Shown piece by piece: positions 53,098-61,692 of a stretch of DNA of 64,000 nt. The DNA is from an uncultured Clostridia bacterium (GTDB lineage Bacteria; Bacillota; Clostridia; Christensenellales; CAG-138): contig CALVWJ010000002.1 in the NCBI GenBank assembly GCA_944366945.1, positions 125,269 to 189,268 on the forward strand, written 5' to 3'. The notes beneath the pieces are model-generated. The model ran no database searches. It was given only the letters and a program-made list of their open reading frames with translations, and was not told the origin of the DNA. The position numbers were made by a program, and so were the translations under genes. Numbering within the stretch: the stretch's first letter is position 1; each line of letters begins with the position of its first letter.

Positions 53098-54273
53098 ATG
53101 GACTTATTCGCAAAATGTACTAACCCCTACGTCGATGGAATCCGCGCAGCAAACATCTATCCTTATTTCCACAAGCTTGAATCCCGGCAGGACGTGGAAG
53201 TTATCATGGAAGGCAAGCGCCGTATCATGCTTGGCTCCAACAACTATCTCGGCCTTACTACGCACCCCCGCGTAATCGAAGCTGGACGCAAAGCCCTGGA
53301 ACGCTATGGCTCCGGCTGCTCGGGGTCACGCTTTCTCAACGGCACACTGGAACTGCACATTGAGCTCGAAGAAGAGCTTGCAAACTTCATCGGCAAGGAA
53401 GCCGTAATGACATTTTCTACAGGTTTCCAGAGCAATCTTGGCATCATCAGCGCGATTGCCGGCAAGGATGATTATATCCTTTGTGACCGCGAAAACCACG
53501 CGAGTATCTATGATGGTTGCAAGCTCAGCTATGCCACGATGGTGCGCTATCGCCACAACGACATGGAGGATCTTGAAAGGAAGCTGCAGAAAGTCCCAGA
53601 GACTGCCGGAGTGCTGATCGTGACCGACGGCGTGTTCAGCATGGGTGGTGACATCTGCAATCTGCCGGAGATCGTCCGCCTGGCGAAGCAGTATGGTGCG
53701 CGCGTTATGGTGGATGATGCGCACGGCCTGGGGGTGCTTGGCGCACATGGGCGCGGTACAGCAGAGCACTTTGGGCTTACCGATGAAGTAGATATCATCA
53801 TGGGAACATTCAGCAAATCCCTAGCCAGCCTTGGCGGGTATATGGCTGCGGATGCGCGCATCGTTGATTATGTGCGGCATGCTTCCCGCCCGTTTATTTT
53901 CTGTGCCTCTATCCCGCCTGCAAACTGCGCTACCGCGCTTGAAGCGCTGCGCATTCTGGAAGAAACGCCGGAGCTTCCTGCACGCCTTGCCGCCCTTTCC
54001 TCTTACATGCGCGATGGCCTGCGTGCGCGCGGCATCGCCATTCGGGAAAGCACCACACCCATTATTCCTATTTATACTTATGATACAATGAATACGCTTA
54101 CAACAGCCAAACGCCTTTATGACGAAGGGGTCTATGTCAACCCCGTGTTGCCGCCGGCTACACCTGCTACAGAGTGCCTGCTCCGCACAAGCTATATGGC
54201 CACGCTCACCGAGCCGCTTCTGGATGAAGCACTCGATATTTTTGAAAGGGTGTTGAAACAGGATGCCAAATAA
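53098..54273 (+). CDS. Alpha-oxoamine synthase, serine palmitoyltransferase-like
   Basis: A 391-residue PLP enzyme of the alpha-oxoamine synthase family. Serine palmitoyltransferase joins serine and palmitoyl-CoA to 3-ketodihydrosphingosine; the close relatives KBL and BioF use other substrates. This protein follows bacterial SPT: YPYFHKLES near the N-terminus, GSGCSGSRFLNGTLELH (KBL has ASVRFICGT, BioF has GGSRLVTG), FSTGFQSNLG, HASIYDG, VDDAHGLG and PLP-Lys240 in GTFSKSLAS. A GGAGG lies just ahead of the ATG. It overlaps the SDR gene by 11 bp. I judge SPT more likely than KBL; the acyl substrate is not shown by sequence. Confidence 0.78.
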   Translation: MDLFAKCTNPYVDGIRAANIYPYFHKLESRQDVEVIMEGKRRIMLGSNNYLGLTTHPRVIEAGRKALERYGSGCSGSRFLNGTLELHIELEEELANFIGKEAVMTFSTGFQSNLGIISAIAGKDDYILCDRENHASIYDGCKLSYATMVRYRHNDMEDLERKLQKVPETAGVLIVTDGVFSMGGDICNLPEIVRLAKQYGARVMVDDAHGLGVLGAHGRGTAEHFGLTDEVDIIMGTFSKSLASLGGYMAADARIVDYVRHASRPFIFCASIPPANCATALEALRILEETPELPARLAALSSYMRDGLRARGIAIRESTTPIIPIYTYDTMNTLTTAKRLYDEGVYVNPVLPPATPATECLLRTSYMATLTEPLLDEALDIFERVLKQDAK

Positions 54274-55054
54274 AATTGCCATTGTTACCGGAGCTTCCAG
54301 CGGCATTGGCCTTGCCACTGCGAAGTTGTTCAACGAACGGGGATATGCGGTTTATGGGCTTTCCCGCAAGCCTTACGAAAGCGGCCCGATTCACCATATT
54401 CCAACGGATGTGACGGATCCTAAAAGCGTGCAGGCCGCAGTTGCGGAAGTGCTTGCAAAGGAGGGGCGCATCGACGTGCTCATCTGCAATGCAGGCTTTG
54501 GGATCTCGGGCGCAGTTGAGTTTACGCTGCCGGCCGATGCCAAGCGGCAATTTGATGTGAACTTTTTCGGCGCCCTATCCTGCATTCAGGCCGTGCTACC
54601 GCAGATGCGCGCGCAACGGGATGGCTGCATCCTTTGTGTAAGCTCGGTTGCTGCCGTTCTTGCCATCCCATTCCAGAGTTTTTATTCTGCCGCTAAAGCT
54701 GCTATCAACGCGCTTTGCGCCGCGCTTGCGAACGAAGTGCGCCCCTATGGCATCCGCGTTGCCGCGCTGATGCCGGGTGATATTAAAACCGGGTTTACCG
54801 CAGCACGCGAAAAAAGCTTTGTCGGGGCGGATGTTTATCCCGCTTTGCCCCGCTCTGTAGCTACGATGGAACGGGATGAACAAGGCGGTATGGAGCCTTC
54901 CTATATTGCTCACAGGCTTTTCAGCCTTGCGCAGAAGCGTGCGCTTAAGCCGCAGTATACCGCAGGCCTGCAGTACCAGTTTTTTGTAATGCTGCGTAAG
55001 CTTTTACCTTACCGTTTTATCAACCGTCTGGTTTGCCTGCTCTATGCAAAATAG
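54263..55054 (+). CDS. Short-chain dehydrogenase/reductase, possible 3-ketosphinganine reductase-like
   Basis: A 263-residue classical SDR: TGASSGIG at about 9-16, CNAGFG, Ser in VSSVAAV and Tyr-x3-Lys in YSAAK. The C-terminus (QFFVMLRKLLPYRFINRL) is hydrophobic and basic, suggesting a membrane-bound lipid substrate, as in 3-ketodihydrosphingosine reductase. The overlap with the preceding SPT-like gene makes a 3-keto lipid its likely substrate (inference). No separate ribosome-binding site is needed given the overlap. Confidence 0.78.
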   Translation: MPNKIAIVTGASSGIGLATAKLFNERGYAVYGLSRKPYESGPIHHIPTDVTDPKSVQAAVAEVLAKEGRIDVLICNAGFGISGAVEFTLPADAKRQFDVNFFGALSCIQAVLPQMRAQRDGCILCVSSVAAVLAIPFQSFYSAAKAAINALCAALANEVRPYGIRVAALMPGDIKTGFTAAREKSFVGADVYPALPRSVATMERDEQGGMEPSYIAHRLFSLAQKRALKPQYTAGLQYQFFVMLRKLLPYRFINRLVCLLYAK

Positions 55055-55061
55055 CTTGATA

Positions 55062-55091
55062 TTGACGCACCCCTGCTTCTTAGGTTAGAAT
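55062..55091 (+). promoter_or_regulatory. Promoter of the lipid kinase/PAP2 pair
   Basis: TTGACG, 18-nt spacer, TAGAAT, directly after the SDR stop; transcription would begin near 55098. Confidence 0.6.
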
Positions 55092-55130
55092 AAACTCCGA
55101 GCCCTTTTTACTTGAGGTTCGGAGTTTATT
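55089..55130 (+). terminator. Hairpin between the SDR and lipid kinase genes
   Basis: AATAAACTCCGA / TCGGAGTTTATT, a 12-bp perfect stem with an 18-nt loop followed by TTCT. It may end the SPT-SDR transcript, but the stem overlaps the new promoter's -10 and start site, so it could also be a leader structure. Confidence 0.5.
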
Positions 55131-55170
55131 TCTATCATTTCCGATCCCCGGTTCATCTGGAGGTGTTATC

Positions 55171-56067
55171 TTGGAAAAAAGGCTTCTGCTCATTATGAAC
55201 CCTTGCGCGGGCGTTAAAAAGGCCAACCGCTTCCTGCCGGATCTCATTCGTCTGTTTTCCGATTACAGCTATGTTACAACGGCATATATGACGGGCAAGC
55301 ACGGGGATGGCATGGAATTTACAAAAGCCCATGCTTCGGAAGCAGATCTTATCGTCTCCATTGGCGGGGATGGTACGCTGAACGAAGTAATCGACGGCCT
55401 CTTAAAATCCGGGGTAAACCGCCCATTGGGTTATATCCCGGCTGGAAGCACAAACGATTTTGCATGCAGCCTCAAGATCTCTTCCAACATTATGCAGGCG
55501 GCGCGCGACATCATGGAAGGCAAGCCGCGCACGATCGACCTGGGCAGTTTCAATGGGCGCTGCTTTTCTTATGTTGCCTCCTTCGGCGCATTTACGGAAG
55601 CTGCTTATAGCACACCGCAACAAGTTAAAAATATGCTTGGACACATGGCCTATATCTTCGAGGGCATGAAGGAGCTAGCAAATATCCGCCCTATTCACCT
55701 GCGCCTTGAAACAGATCGCGGCGATGTGTTTGAAGATGACTATATTTTTGGCGCGATCAGCAACTCCACCTCCATCGCCGGCTTTTTAACCATGGATCCT
55801 GCGCGCGTGATTATCGACGATGGGCTTTTTGAAGTTACCCTAATTAAAATGCCCACAGCTCCCATGGATTTAAGCCGGATTCTTTACTCGCTGCAAACGC
55901 AGCAGTATGATGATAAGCTGATCCATTCCTGTACAGCTGCGCGCGCAGTAATCCATTCCCCCAGCGCCGTGCCTTGGACGCTGGATGGCGAATATGCAAA
56001 AGGCGAAACGGATATTGTAGTTGAGAATTTGCACAATGCATTAAGGTTGGTAGTAAACGAAGCATGA
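55171..56067 (+). CDS. YegS/diacylglycerol-kinase-family lipid kinase
   Basis: A 298-residue soluble kinase with the DAGK/sphingosine-kinase catalytic signature SIGGDGTLNEV (~64-74), PAGSTNDFA and, near the C-terminus, TLDGEYA. It phosphorylates a lipid hydroxyl group such as that of diacylglycerol or a sphingoid base. The start is TTG at 55171 with GGAGG upstream. It overlaps the PAP2 gene by 4 nt. In this context a long-chain base or its ceramide is a reasonable substrate (inference). Confidence 0.88.
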   Translation: MEKRLLLIMNPCAGVKKANRFLPDLIRLFSDYSYVTTAYMTGKHGDGMEFTKAHASEADLIVSIGGDGTLNEVIDGLLKSGVNRPLGYIPAGSTNDFACSLKISSNIMQAARDIMEGKPRTIDLGSFNGRCFSYVASFGAFTEAAYSTPQQVKNMLGHMAYIFEGMKELANIRPIHLRLETDRGDVFEDDYIFGAISNSTSIAGFLTMDPARVIIDDGLFEVTLIKMPTAPMDLSRILYSLQTQQYDDKLIHSCTAARAVIHSPSAVPWTLDGEYAKGETDIVVENLHNALRLVVNEA

Positions 56068-56747
56068 TAAAACGATTTTGGAATTGGCTCAAAGAAAACA
56101 AGCATGTTTTTCTCGCATTGTATTTGCCCATTTATCTCATTGGTTTTTTCTGGGTGGAAAGCTATGTGCCATCTGACTCCCAGTATTGGGTATCCCATAC
56201 ACCGCTGGATGACTTGATCCCCTTTGCGGAAGCCTTTGTGATCCCCTATTGCCTCTGGTTCCCTTTTATGATCTTGACGGGACTCTATTTAATGTTCTAT
56301 GATGCGCCCGCTTTTAGCCGTTACATGCTTGCCATTGCCATAAGTTTTACAGCAAGCATCGTTTTCTTCGTTTTTTTCCCAAATGGGCAAAATCTGCGTC
56401 CTGCCACCTTTGCGCACGATAACCTTTTTACGCGCGTCATTGGGTTAATTTATGCAGCGGATACGAACACCAATGTTCTCCCCAGCATCCATGTTGTTGG
56501 GTCCGTGCTTGTTGTGTTTGCATTGTTTGACACGAAGCGGCTCAAAGCACGACGTTTTCTGTGGATTAAAGCTGCTGCAATCCTCCTTGCAGTCTTGATT
56601 ACTGCTGCAACTGTTTTTATCAAGCAACATTCCATGCTCGACATTTATACTGGGCTTGTCGTATGCATTCCCCTGTATTTCTTAATCTATAATAAAAGAA
56701 TGCGCGCCTGGACGGATCGGGTTTTCGGGAAGGCCGCTGCTGCTTAA
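56064..56747 (+). CDS. PAP2-family membrane phosphatase or phosphotransferase
   Basis: A 227-residue membrane protein with about six helices. The PAP2 signature residues are in NVLPSIHVVGS (catalytic His near 142) and KQHSMLDIYTG (His near 190). This variant, with the two motifs and little of the N-terminal KxxxxxxRP motif, resembles sphingomyelin-synthase/inositolphosphoceramide-synthase-like and PAP2-type proteins. It is made together with the lipid kinase. Acting together they could phosphorylate and dephosphorylate the same lipid or exchange head groups (inference). Confidence 0.82.
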   Translation: MIKRFWNWLKENKHVFLALYLPIYLIGFFWVESYVPSDSQYWVSHTPLDDLIPFAEAFVIPYCLWFPFMILTGLYLMFYDAPAFSRYMLAIAISFTASIVFFVFFPNGQNLRPATFAHDNLFTRVIGLIYAADTNTNVLPSIHVVGSVLVVFALFDTKRLKARRFLWIKAAAILLAVLITAATVFIKQHSMLDIYTGLVVCIPLYFLIYNKRMRAWTDRVFGKAAAA

Positions 56748-56789
56748 TTGGGATGCAGCCCAGCTTACTTTGTTAAGAACGAACGCAAT

Positions 56790-56833
56790 GGCGATACCCG
56801 AGTGCGGCAATGCTGCTTGGGTATCGCCTTTTT
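56790..56833 (+). terminator. Terminator of the lipid kinase/PAP2 operon
   Basis: GGCGATACCCGAG / CTTGGGTATCGCC stem (one wobble) followed by TTTTT. Confidence 0.88.
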
Positions 56834-57243
56834 AATTTATACTTGCGTGTGATCCAGTGCAAATTTTCTTTCATTTCCGTTAACTGCCTTGCCCTACCCG
56901 CACGTTGTCGAAGCAAGCTTTTCCATTTTGCGCAAGCCGCATATGCTATTGTACACCCTCTCTGAATCGCCTGTGCATTGCTGTGCTTCCACTGATTTTC
57001 ATTCAAAAGATATACATTTTGAAGTGTTACTCGCATCAAGCGGATTTGTGGGCTATTTGGGGGATTCAAATCTATGCTTTGGAGAGACGTTCCATTTCAC
57101 AAAGAGTCCCAAAGGGCGAAAAGCGTAGAGCGCTGTGATGCAAGGCAATCTTCACCCTAATGCAGCCTACTGCAAGCTTGCTCTGAAAAACGTCGCCCGT
57201 TTTTTGGGGGAGGCGCATCCCTGTTCGTTCTTTGTTCGAAAGC
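56834..57243. other. Intergenic region without recognisable gene
   Basis: About 400 bp. No credible gene on either strand: the open frames are short and lack ribosome-binding sites. A few short direct and inverted fragments (CGTCGCCCGTTTTTTGG) were noted without clear meaning. Confidence 0.45.
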
Positions 57244-57276
57244 AAAAGTGGAAACGGCAAAGCCGTTCCCACTTTC
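57244..57276 (-). terminator. Terminator of the rnf operon
   Basis: AAAGTGGGAACGGC / GCCGTTTCCACTTT stem (one mismatch) followed by TTTTGC on the minus strand, 15 bp after the rnfB stop. Confidence 0.82.
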
Positions 57277-57290
57277 TGTTCGTCGATTGT

Positions 57291-58100
57291 TTACGCTTCC
57301 CGCGGTGTTACAACGGAGTAGTCCACAATGCAGCCACAGGGGCAAACCTTTGCGCACTCGCCGCAGCGCGTGCACTTTTCGGGATCGATTCGGGCAAATC
57401 CGTTTTCGACAGCGATTGCACCATATTTGCAGGTCTTTACGCAACGCTGGCAGGCAATGCATGCTTTCATGCAGGCTGCACGCGCCACGCGGCCGGAATC
57501 GCTGTTGCGGCAAAGCACAATGACCTTAGCATCCGCAGGCGTAATACGGATAACATTGCGCGGGCATTTGTCAACGCAGTTTCCGCAAGCCACACAGCGG
57601 TTTTCATCAATCTTCGCAATGCCGTTCTCCATGCTGATCGCACCGAATGCGCAGACCTTTTCGCAATCGCCCAGGCCAATGCAGGCAAAACGGCAAGCTT
57701 TCGGTCCACCGGCTACGCCGGCAGCCGTAGCGCAGCTCTTATAGCCATCGTATTGGTAGCGCTCGGTTGCGACGCCATTGTGCCCCTGGCAAATTACGCG
57801 CGCAACCATTTTCTCACCCTGTTCGACCGAAATGCCCAGGATCGCGCCAATGGCTTCTGCGTTGGCAGCAGGGCAGCCATTTGGCCTGGCTTTGCCTTCC
57901 ACAACCGCTTCAGCAAACGCATCGCAGCCGGCAAATCCACAGGCACCGCAGTTTGCGCCGCCCAAAACCTCGCGCACCTGGCCAATGCGCGGATCCGTTT
58001 CCACTTTGAGCTTTTTATCCGCCAGCGAAAGTACGACGCCGAAAACAAGGCCGATCACGCCCAACACCGAAAACGCCAGTATCACAGGAACCCAATCCAT
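57291..58100 (-). CDS. rnfB: Rnf complex iron-sulfur subunit RnfB
   Basis: Ferredoxin-interacting subunit of the membrane Rnf complex, which passes electrons from reduced ferredoxin to NAD+ and pumps Na+ or H+. The 269 residues begin with a membrane anchor, then the 4Fe-4S motif GANCGACGFAGC, and carry two pairs of ferredoxin-type CxxCxxCxxxC motifs (CIGLGDCEKVC, CVACGNCVDKC, CIACQRCVKTC, CTRCGECAKVC). GGAGG precedes the ATG. It is the last gene of the operon. Confidence 0.95.
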   Translation of the reverse strand: MDWVPVILAFSVLGVIGLVFGVVLSLADKKLKVETDPRIGQVREVLGGANCGACGFAGCDAFAEAVVEGKARPNGCPAANAEAIGAILGISVEQGEKMVARVICQGHNGVATERYQYDGYKSCATAAGVAGGPKACRFACIGLGDCEKVCAFGAISMENGIAKIDENRCVACGNCVDKCPRNVIRITPADAKVIVLCRNSDSGRVARAACMKACIACQRCVKTCKYGAIAVENGFARIDPEKCTRCGECAKVCPCGCIVDYSVVTPREA

Positions 58101-58111
58101 GTTTTACCTCC

Positions 58112-58699
58112 TTAATTTCCAAGGCCCGAAAAGCCCATGAACGCCACGGCCATCAAACCCGCAATGATGAGCGAGCCGGAAAAGCCCTTAAGGCACTGGG
58201 GAACTTTTGAGGTCTCCAGACGTTCGCGCACGCCAGCCATCAGCACGATCGCCAGCAGGAATCCAAGTGCACCAAACGTGCCGTTCAAAATGGAATAGAA
58301 CAGGTTATAGCCGCTGTTGATGTTCAGAATGGTTACGCCCAGCACCGCACAGTTGGTGGTAATAAGGGGCAGGTAAATGCCCAGCGCGCGGTAAAGAGAC
58401 GGGCTCGTTTTTTTAATGAACATTTCAACCAGCTGCACAAGGCTCGCGATTACGATGATAAAGCTGATCGTATTGAGGTATTCCAGTTGCAGCGGCACGA
58501 GCACCAAGTCATACAGCAGCTTGGTAAACAGCGAAGCAATCGCCATAACAAAGGTTACGGCAATGCCCATGCCGGCCGCCGTTTCCACCTTATTGGAAAC
58601 GCCCAAGAACGGGCAGCAGCCCAGGAAGCGAGAAAAGATATAGTTGTTGGTAAGCACGCAGCTCACCATGAAGAGCAGAATTTTTCCGATCTCGTTCAT
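58112..58699 (-). CDS. rnfA: Rnf complex membrane subunit RnfA
   Basis: A 195-residue integral membrane protein with six helices. Typical RnfA/NqrE sequences: VLTNNYIFSRFLGCCPFLG and LPLITTNCAVLG, which carry the conserved cysteines that hold a membrane-embedded 2Fe-2S cluster together with RnfE. AAAGGGG lies inside the overlapping 3' end of rnfE; the overlap is 4 nt. Confidence 0.95.
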   Translation of the reverse strand: MNEIGKILLFMVSCVLTNNYIFSRFLGCCPFLGVSNKVETAAGMGIAVTFVMAIASLFTKLLYDLVLVPLQLEYLNTISFIIVIASLVQLVEMFIKKTSPSLYRALGIYLPLITTNCAVLGVTILNINSGYNLFYSILNGTFGALGFLLAIVLMAGVRERLETSKVPQCLKGFSGSLIIAGLMAVAFMGFSGLGN

Positions 58700-59337
58700 G
58701 CGTGGATGACCCCTTTCTCATCCTTTTTCTTTGCTTTCACGCGTTCGGTGATAAGGTTGCTTATCGCAAGCACGCCGCCAAATACGAGGAAGCCGCCCGG
58801 AGCAAGGATCATAAGCAGCATGGGCTCATACCCCGCACCGAAGATGTTGATGCCGAACACCGTACCGTTTCCGATGATCTCGCGGATGATGGCGATGACT
58901 GTAATCGCAAGCGTAAAGCCGCAGCCCATGCCAATGCCGTCTACCGCAGAAGCCAGCACGCCGTTTTTGCTCGCAAACGCCTCAGCACGCGCAAGGATGA
59001 TGCAGTTTACCACAATCAGCGGGATAAACACGCCAAGGCTTTGATATAGCTCATCAAAGAAGGCCTGCATGAGCATCTGCACGATGGTAACGAACGTGCA
59101 GATAACTGCAATAAATGCCGGAATGCGCACCTTATCTGGAATGATATTGCGCAAAAGTGAAATTACCACGTTGGAGCCAACCAGCACGAATGTGGCCGCA
59201 GCGCCCATGCCGACCGCATTGACCGCGCTCGTTGTGGAGGCAATGGTGGGGCAGGTGCCCAACACCAGTCTAAGCGTGGGATTTTCGGTAATAATACCGT
59301 TCATGAACACGCTGGAAAGGCTTTTGTTCTTAGGCAT
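58696..59337 (-). CDS. rnfE: Rnf complex membrane subunit RnfE
   Basis: A 213-residue six-helix membrane protein paralogous to RnfA. It has ENPTLRLVLGTCPTIA and IVVNCIILARAEAF, with the two conserved cysteines of the shared membrane cluster. GGAGGG lies before the ATG. It overlaps rnfD by 8 nt with no room for rnfG, which normally lies between rnfD and rnfE. Confidence 0.94.
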   Translation of the reverse strand: MPKNKSLSSVFMNGIITENPTLRLVLGTCPTIASTTSAVNAVGMGAAATFVLVGSNVVISLLRNIIPDKVRIPAFIAVICTFVTIVQMLMQAFFDELYQSLGVFIPLIVVNCIILARAEAFASKNGVLASAVDGIGMGCGFTLAITVIAIIREIIGNGTVFGINIFGAGYEPMLLMILAPGGFLVFGGVLAISNLITERVKAKKKDEKGVIHA

Positions 59338-60277
59338 TGACGGTTCCCTCCTTCTTTTGCTCCTTCAGACGGCCGTAAAGCCGGGGCTTATCGTATTTGT
59401 CGATCAACGGTGTTACGATGTTGCCAATAAGGATTGCATAGGTAACGCCCTCCGGATACGCACCAAAGTTGCGAATCACGCAGACGAGAATGCCGCAAAG
59501 CGCAGCATAGATGAACTGCCCGCGAGGGTTCATGGGGCTTGTTGTGTAATCCGTTGCCATGAAGACCGCGCCAAAGAGCACGCCGCCCATCAAGAGCTCA
59601 TCCAGCACGTTCTGGCCGACGAGCGCCGAAAGCAGCGCGAATACCGCAAGGAAAGTAATGGGGATACGCCAGGTGATCACCTTGCGCACGAGCAGGTAAA
59701 TAAGGCCAAGCAGAATCGCAGCCTTGCAGACTTCGCCGATGCTGCCTGGAATGTTGCCCAGGAAAAGATCCAGCGTGCTCGCCTCATAGCCTGCAAGCGG
59801 CGTTGCAGAAGTTACGGCATCTGCGCCGCTCCAACAGGTTGGAAGCGCATAGGCAGTCGCGCCCGTCATGCGGGCAGGCCAGCTCGCAAGCAATACGGCG
59901 CGCGCAAGCAGCGCAGGATTTAAGAAGTTATCGCCAATGCCGCCGAAAAGCTGCTTGGTGATCACAATCGCAAGCAGTGCGCCCACAACAGGCATCCACC
60001 AAGGCGCAGTAGAAGGCAGGTTCAAGCCCAAGATCAAGCCGGTTACGGCTGCCGAAAGGTCATAAATCCGCACAGGCTGTTTGGTCATGCGCTGCCAAAG
60101 ATATTCAAACAGCACACAGGAAACGATCGAAACCGCGATCACCATCGCAGCCGAAAGGCCGAAATAGTAGATACCTGCGACCGTTGTAGGGAGCAGCGCA
60201 ATAAGCACATCCCGCATCAATACATGTGTATCAGCTTCGCTGCGGATATGCGGCGCCGTAGAAAGGTAAAGCTTCAT
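59330..60277 (-). CDS. rnfD: Rnf complex flavoprotein membrane subunit RnfD
   Basis: A 315-residue membrane subunit. It contains the flavinylation site SGADAVTSATPL, where FMN is bound to the Thr by phosphoester, and the DYTTSPMNPRGQ segment typical of RnfD/NqrB. GGAGGAAG precedes the ATG at 60277. It starts 2 bp after rnfC. The ApbE flavin transferase required for attachment is not in this window. Confidence 0.94.
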   Translation of the reverse strand: MKLYLSTAPHIRSEADTHVLMRDVLIALLPTTVAGIYYFGLSAAMVIAVSIVSCVLFEYLWQRMTKQPVRIYDLSAAVTGLILGLNLPSTAPWWMPVVGALLAIVITKQLFGGIGDNFLNPALLARAVLLASWPARMTGATAYALPTCWSGADAVTSATPLAGYEASTLDLFLGNIPGSIGEVCKAAILLGLIYLLVRKVITWRIPITFLAVFALLSALVGQNVLDELLMGGVLFGAVFMATDYTTSPMNPRGQFIYAALCGILVCVIRNFGAYPEGVTYAILIGNIVTPLIDKYDKPRLYGRLKEQKKEGTVNA

Positions 60278-60279
60278 GG

Positions 60280-61620
60280 TTACTTCTTCCTCCTTGCTTC
60301 AAGCGCAATCGCGTCCTTGGTATTTTTGAAGGACGCCGTCAGCCAGCGCCTTGCCGGGCAATTGTAAGAGCAGCAACCGCACAGAATGCAATCGAGCACA
60401 TGATGCTGCTTTGCCGCTTCAAGATCCCCTTTATCACAATAATGCTTGATTCGGTAGGGATCCAAGCCGATCGGGCATGCTTCCACGCAGCGTCCGCAGC
60501 GAATGCAAGGGGATTCATCCACGCTGCGCGCATCTTTTACGTTATATACAACAATCCCGTTGTTTGCCTTAGTCATGGGAACGTCCGTATCCGGCACGCA
60601 GAGGCCGGTCATGCCGCCGCCAAATACGATCTTTCCCGGTTCTTCCGAAAAGCCGCCGCATTCGCCGATCACATCGCCGATGATCGTTCCGATCCGCAAA
60701 CGAAGGTTCGCCGGGCGCTGCACGCAGCCGGTTACTGTAGTAATGCGGTCGATCAACGGCCGTCCATCGATCACAGCATCCGCCACCGCCGCTGCCGTGC
60801 CCACATTCATTACAATCGTGTGCACTTCGATCGGGAGTTTTCCGCTCGGAACTTCCCGGCCTGTCACAGCCTTAATGAGCTGCTTTTCACCGCCTTGCGG
60901 GTACTTGGTGCGCATTATGGCAATTTCTACGCCTTCACGCCCAGATGCCGCCTTGCGCATGGTTTCAATTGCCTCTGGTTTGTTATCCTCAATTGCAATT
61001 ACGCCGCGCTTTACGTTGAGCGCACGCATCACAGCGCGCAGGCCATCCACAATTTTGCCAGGGCATTCCAGCATGAGCCTAAAATCGGCCGTAAGGAATG
61101 TTTCGCACTCGGCGCCATTCAAGATAATCGTATCGCAGGTTTTTCCCTCGGGGATCGAGAGCTTTACATGCGTTGGGAAAGACGCGCCGCCCATGCCGCA
61201 GATGCCAGCCGCCTTTATAGCCGGGATCACAACCGCCGGGTCAACGGTTTCAACGTTGCCATAACCTTGAATGCCTTCCACCCATTCGTCCGCAAAATCA
61301 TTGCGGATGACAACGCACATGCCGGGTGCTGCGCCCAAAAGTTGGCGCTCCTCCACAGCTACAACCTCGCCGGACACGCTCGCATGCACAGGCAAGCCCA
61401 GCCCGCCGACCGGCTCGCCAATCACCTGGCCAAGCTTTACAAGATCGCCCTTGTTCACACAGGGTTTTGACGGAGCGCCCAAGTGCATGCCCATGGGAAT
61501 GCACACCGTATCGGACACAAAGTCTCGAATCGGGATGTTGCGGGTAGGCAGCTTCCCTTCATGCTGATGATGCATAGGGTGCACGCCGCCCTTGAAAGAA
61601 TACTTCGGCAAATAAAGCAC
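60280..61620 (-). CDS. rnfC: Rnf complex NADH-binding subunit RnfC
   Basis: A 446-residue NADH/FMN/Fe-S subunit. The NADH- and FMN-binding part includes GICGMGGASFPTHVKL and ILNGAECETFLTADFRL; two ferredoxin motifs (CIRCGRCVEACP and CILCGCCSYNCP) lie near the C-terminus. The start is GTG at 61620 with GAAAGG close upstream. It is first gene of the rnf operon. Confidence 0.95.
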   Translation of the reverse strand: MLYLPKYSFKGGVHPMHHQHEGKLPTRNIPIRDFVSDTVCIPMGMHLGAPSKPCVNKGDLVKLGQVIGEPVGGLGLPVHASVSGEVVAVEERQLLGAAPGMCVVIRNDFADEWVEGIQGYGNVETVDPAVVIPAIKAAGICGMGGASFPTHVKLSIPEGKTCDTIILNGAECETFLTADFRLMLECPGKIVDGLRAVMRALNVKRGVIAIEDNKPEAIETMRKAASGREGVEIAIMRTKYPQGGEKQLIKAVTGREVPSGKLPIEVHTIVMNVGTAAAVADAVIDGRPLIDRITTVTGCVQRPANLRLRIGTIIGDVIGECGGFSEEPGKIVFGGGMTGLCVPDTDVPMTKANNGIVVYNVKDARSVDESPCIRCGRCVEACPIGLDPYRIKHYCDKGDLEAAKQHHVLDCILCGCCSYNCPARRWLTASFKNTKDAIALEARRKK

Positions 61621-61683
61621 CAGCCTTTCGGAGTTGAATAAAATCGCTCATGCAGAAATTGTATGAACAGAATTCCAAACGTT

Positions 61684-61692
61684 ATTATAACA
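61684..61692 (-). promoter_or_regulatory. Extended -10 promoter of the rnf operon
   Basis: Minus-strand TGT followed by TATAAT, with a TTGATG 20 nt upstream as a loosely spaced -35; about 65 bp before the rnfC start. Confidence 0.6.

Noticed and set aside
53098..54273. Annotation of the PLP enzyme as glycine C-acetyltransferase (KBL) or BioF
   Set aside because: The diagnostic segment reads GCSGSRFLNGT and the protein continues as in bacterial serine palmitoyltransferases; no threonine dehydrogenase or biotin genes are adjacent.
57135..58115. 326-codon plus-strand open frame
   Set aside because: Antisense to rnfB and to the operon terminator.
60400..61470. 356-codon plus-strand open frame
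   Set aside because: Antisense to rnfC.
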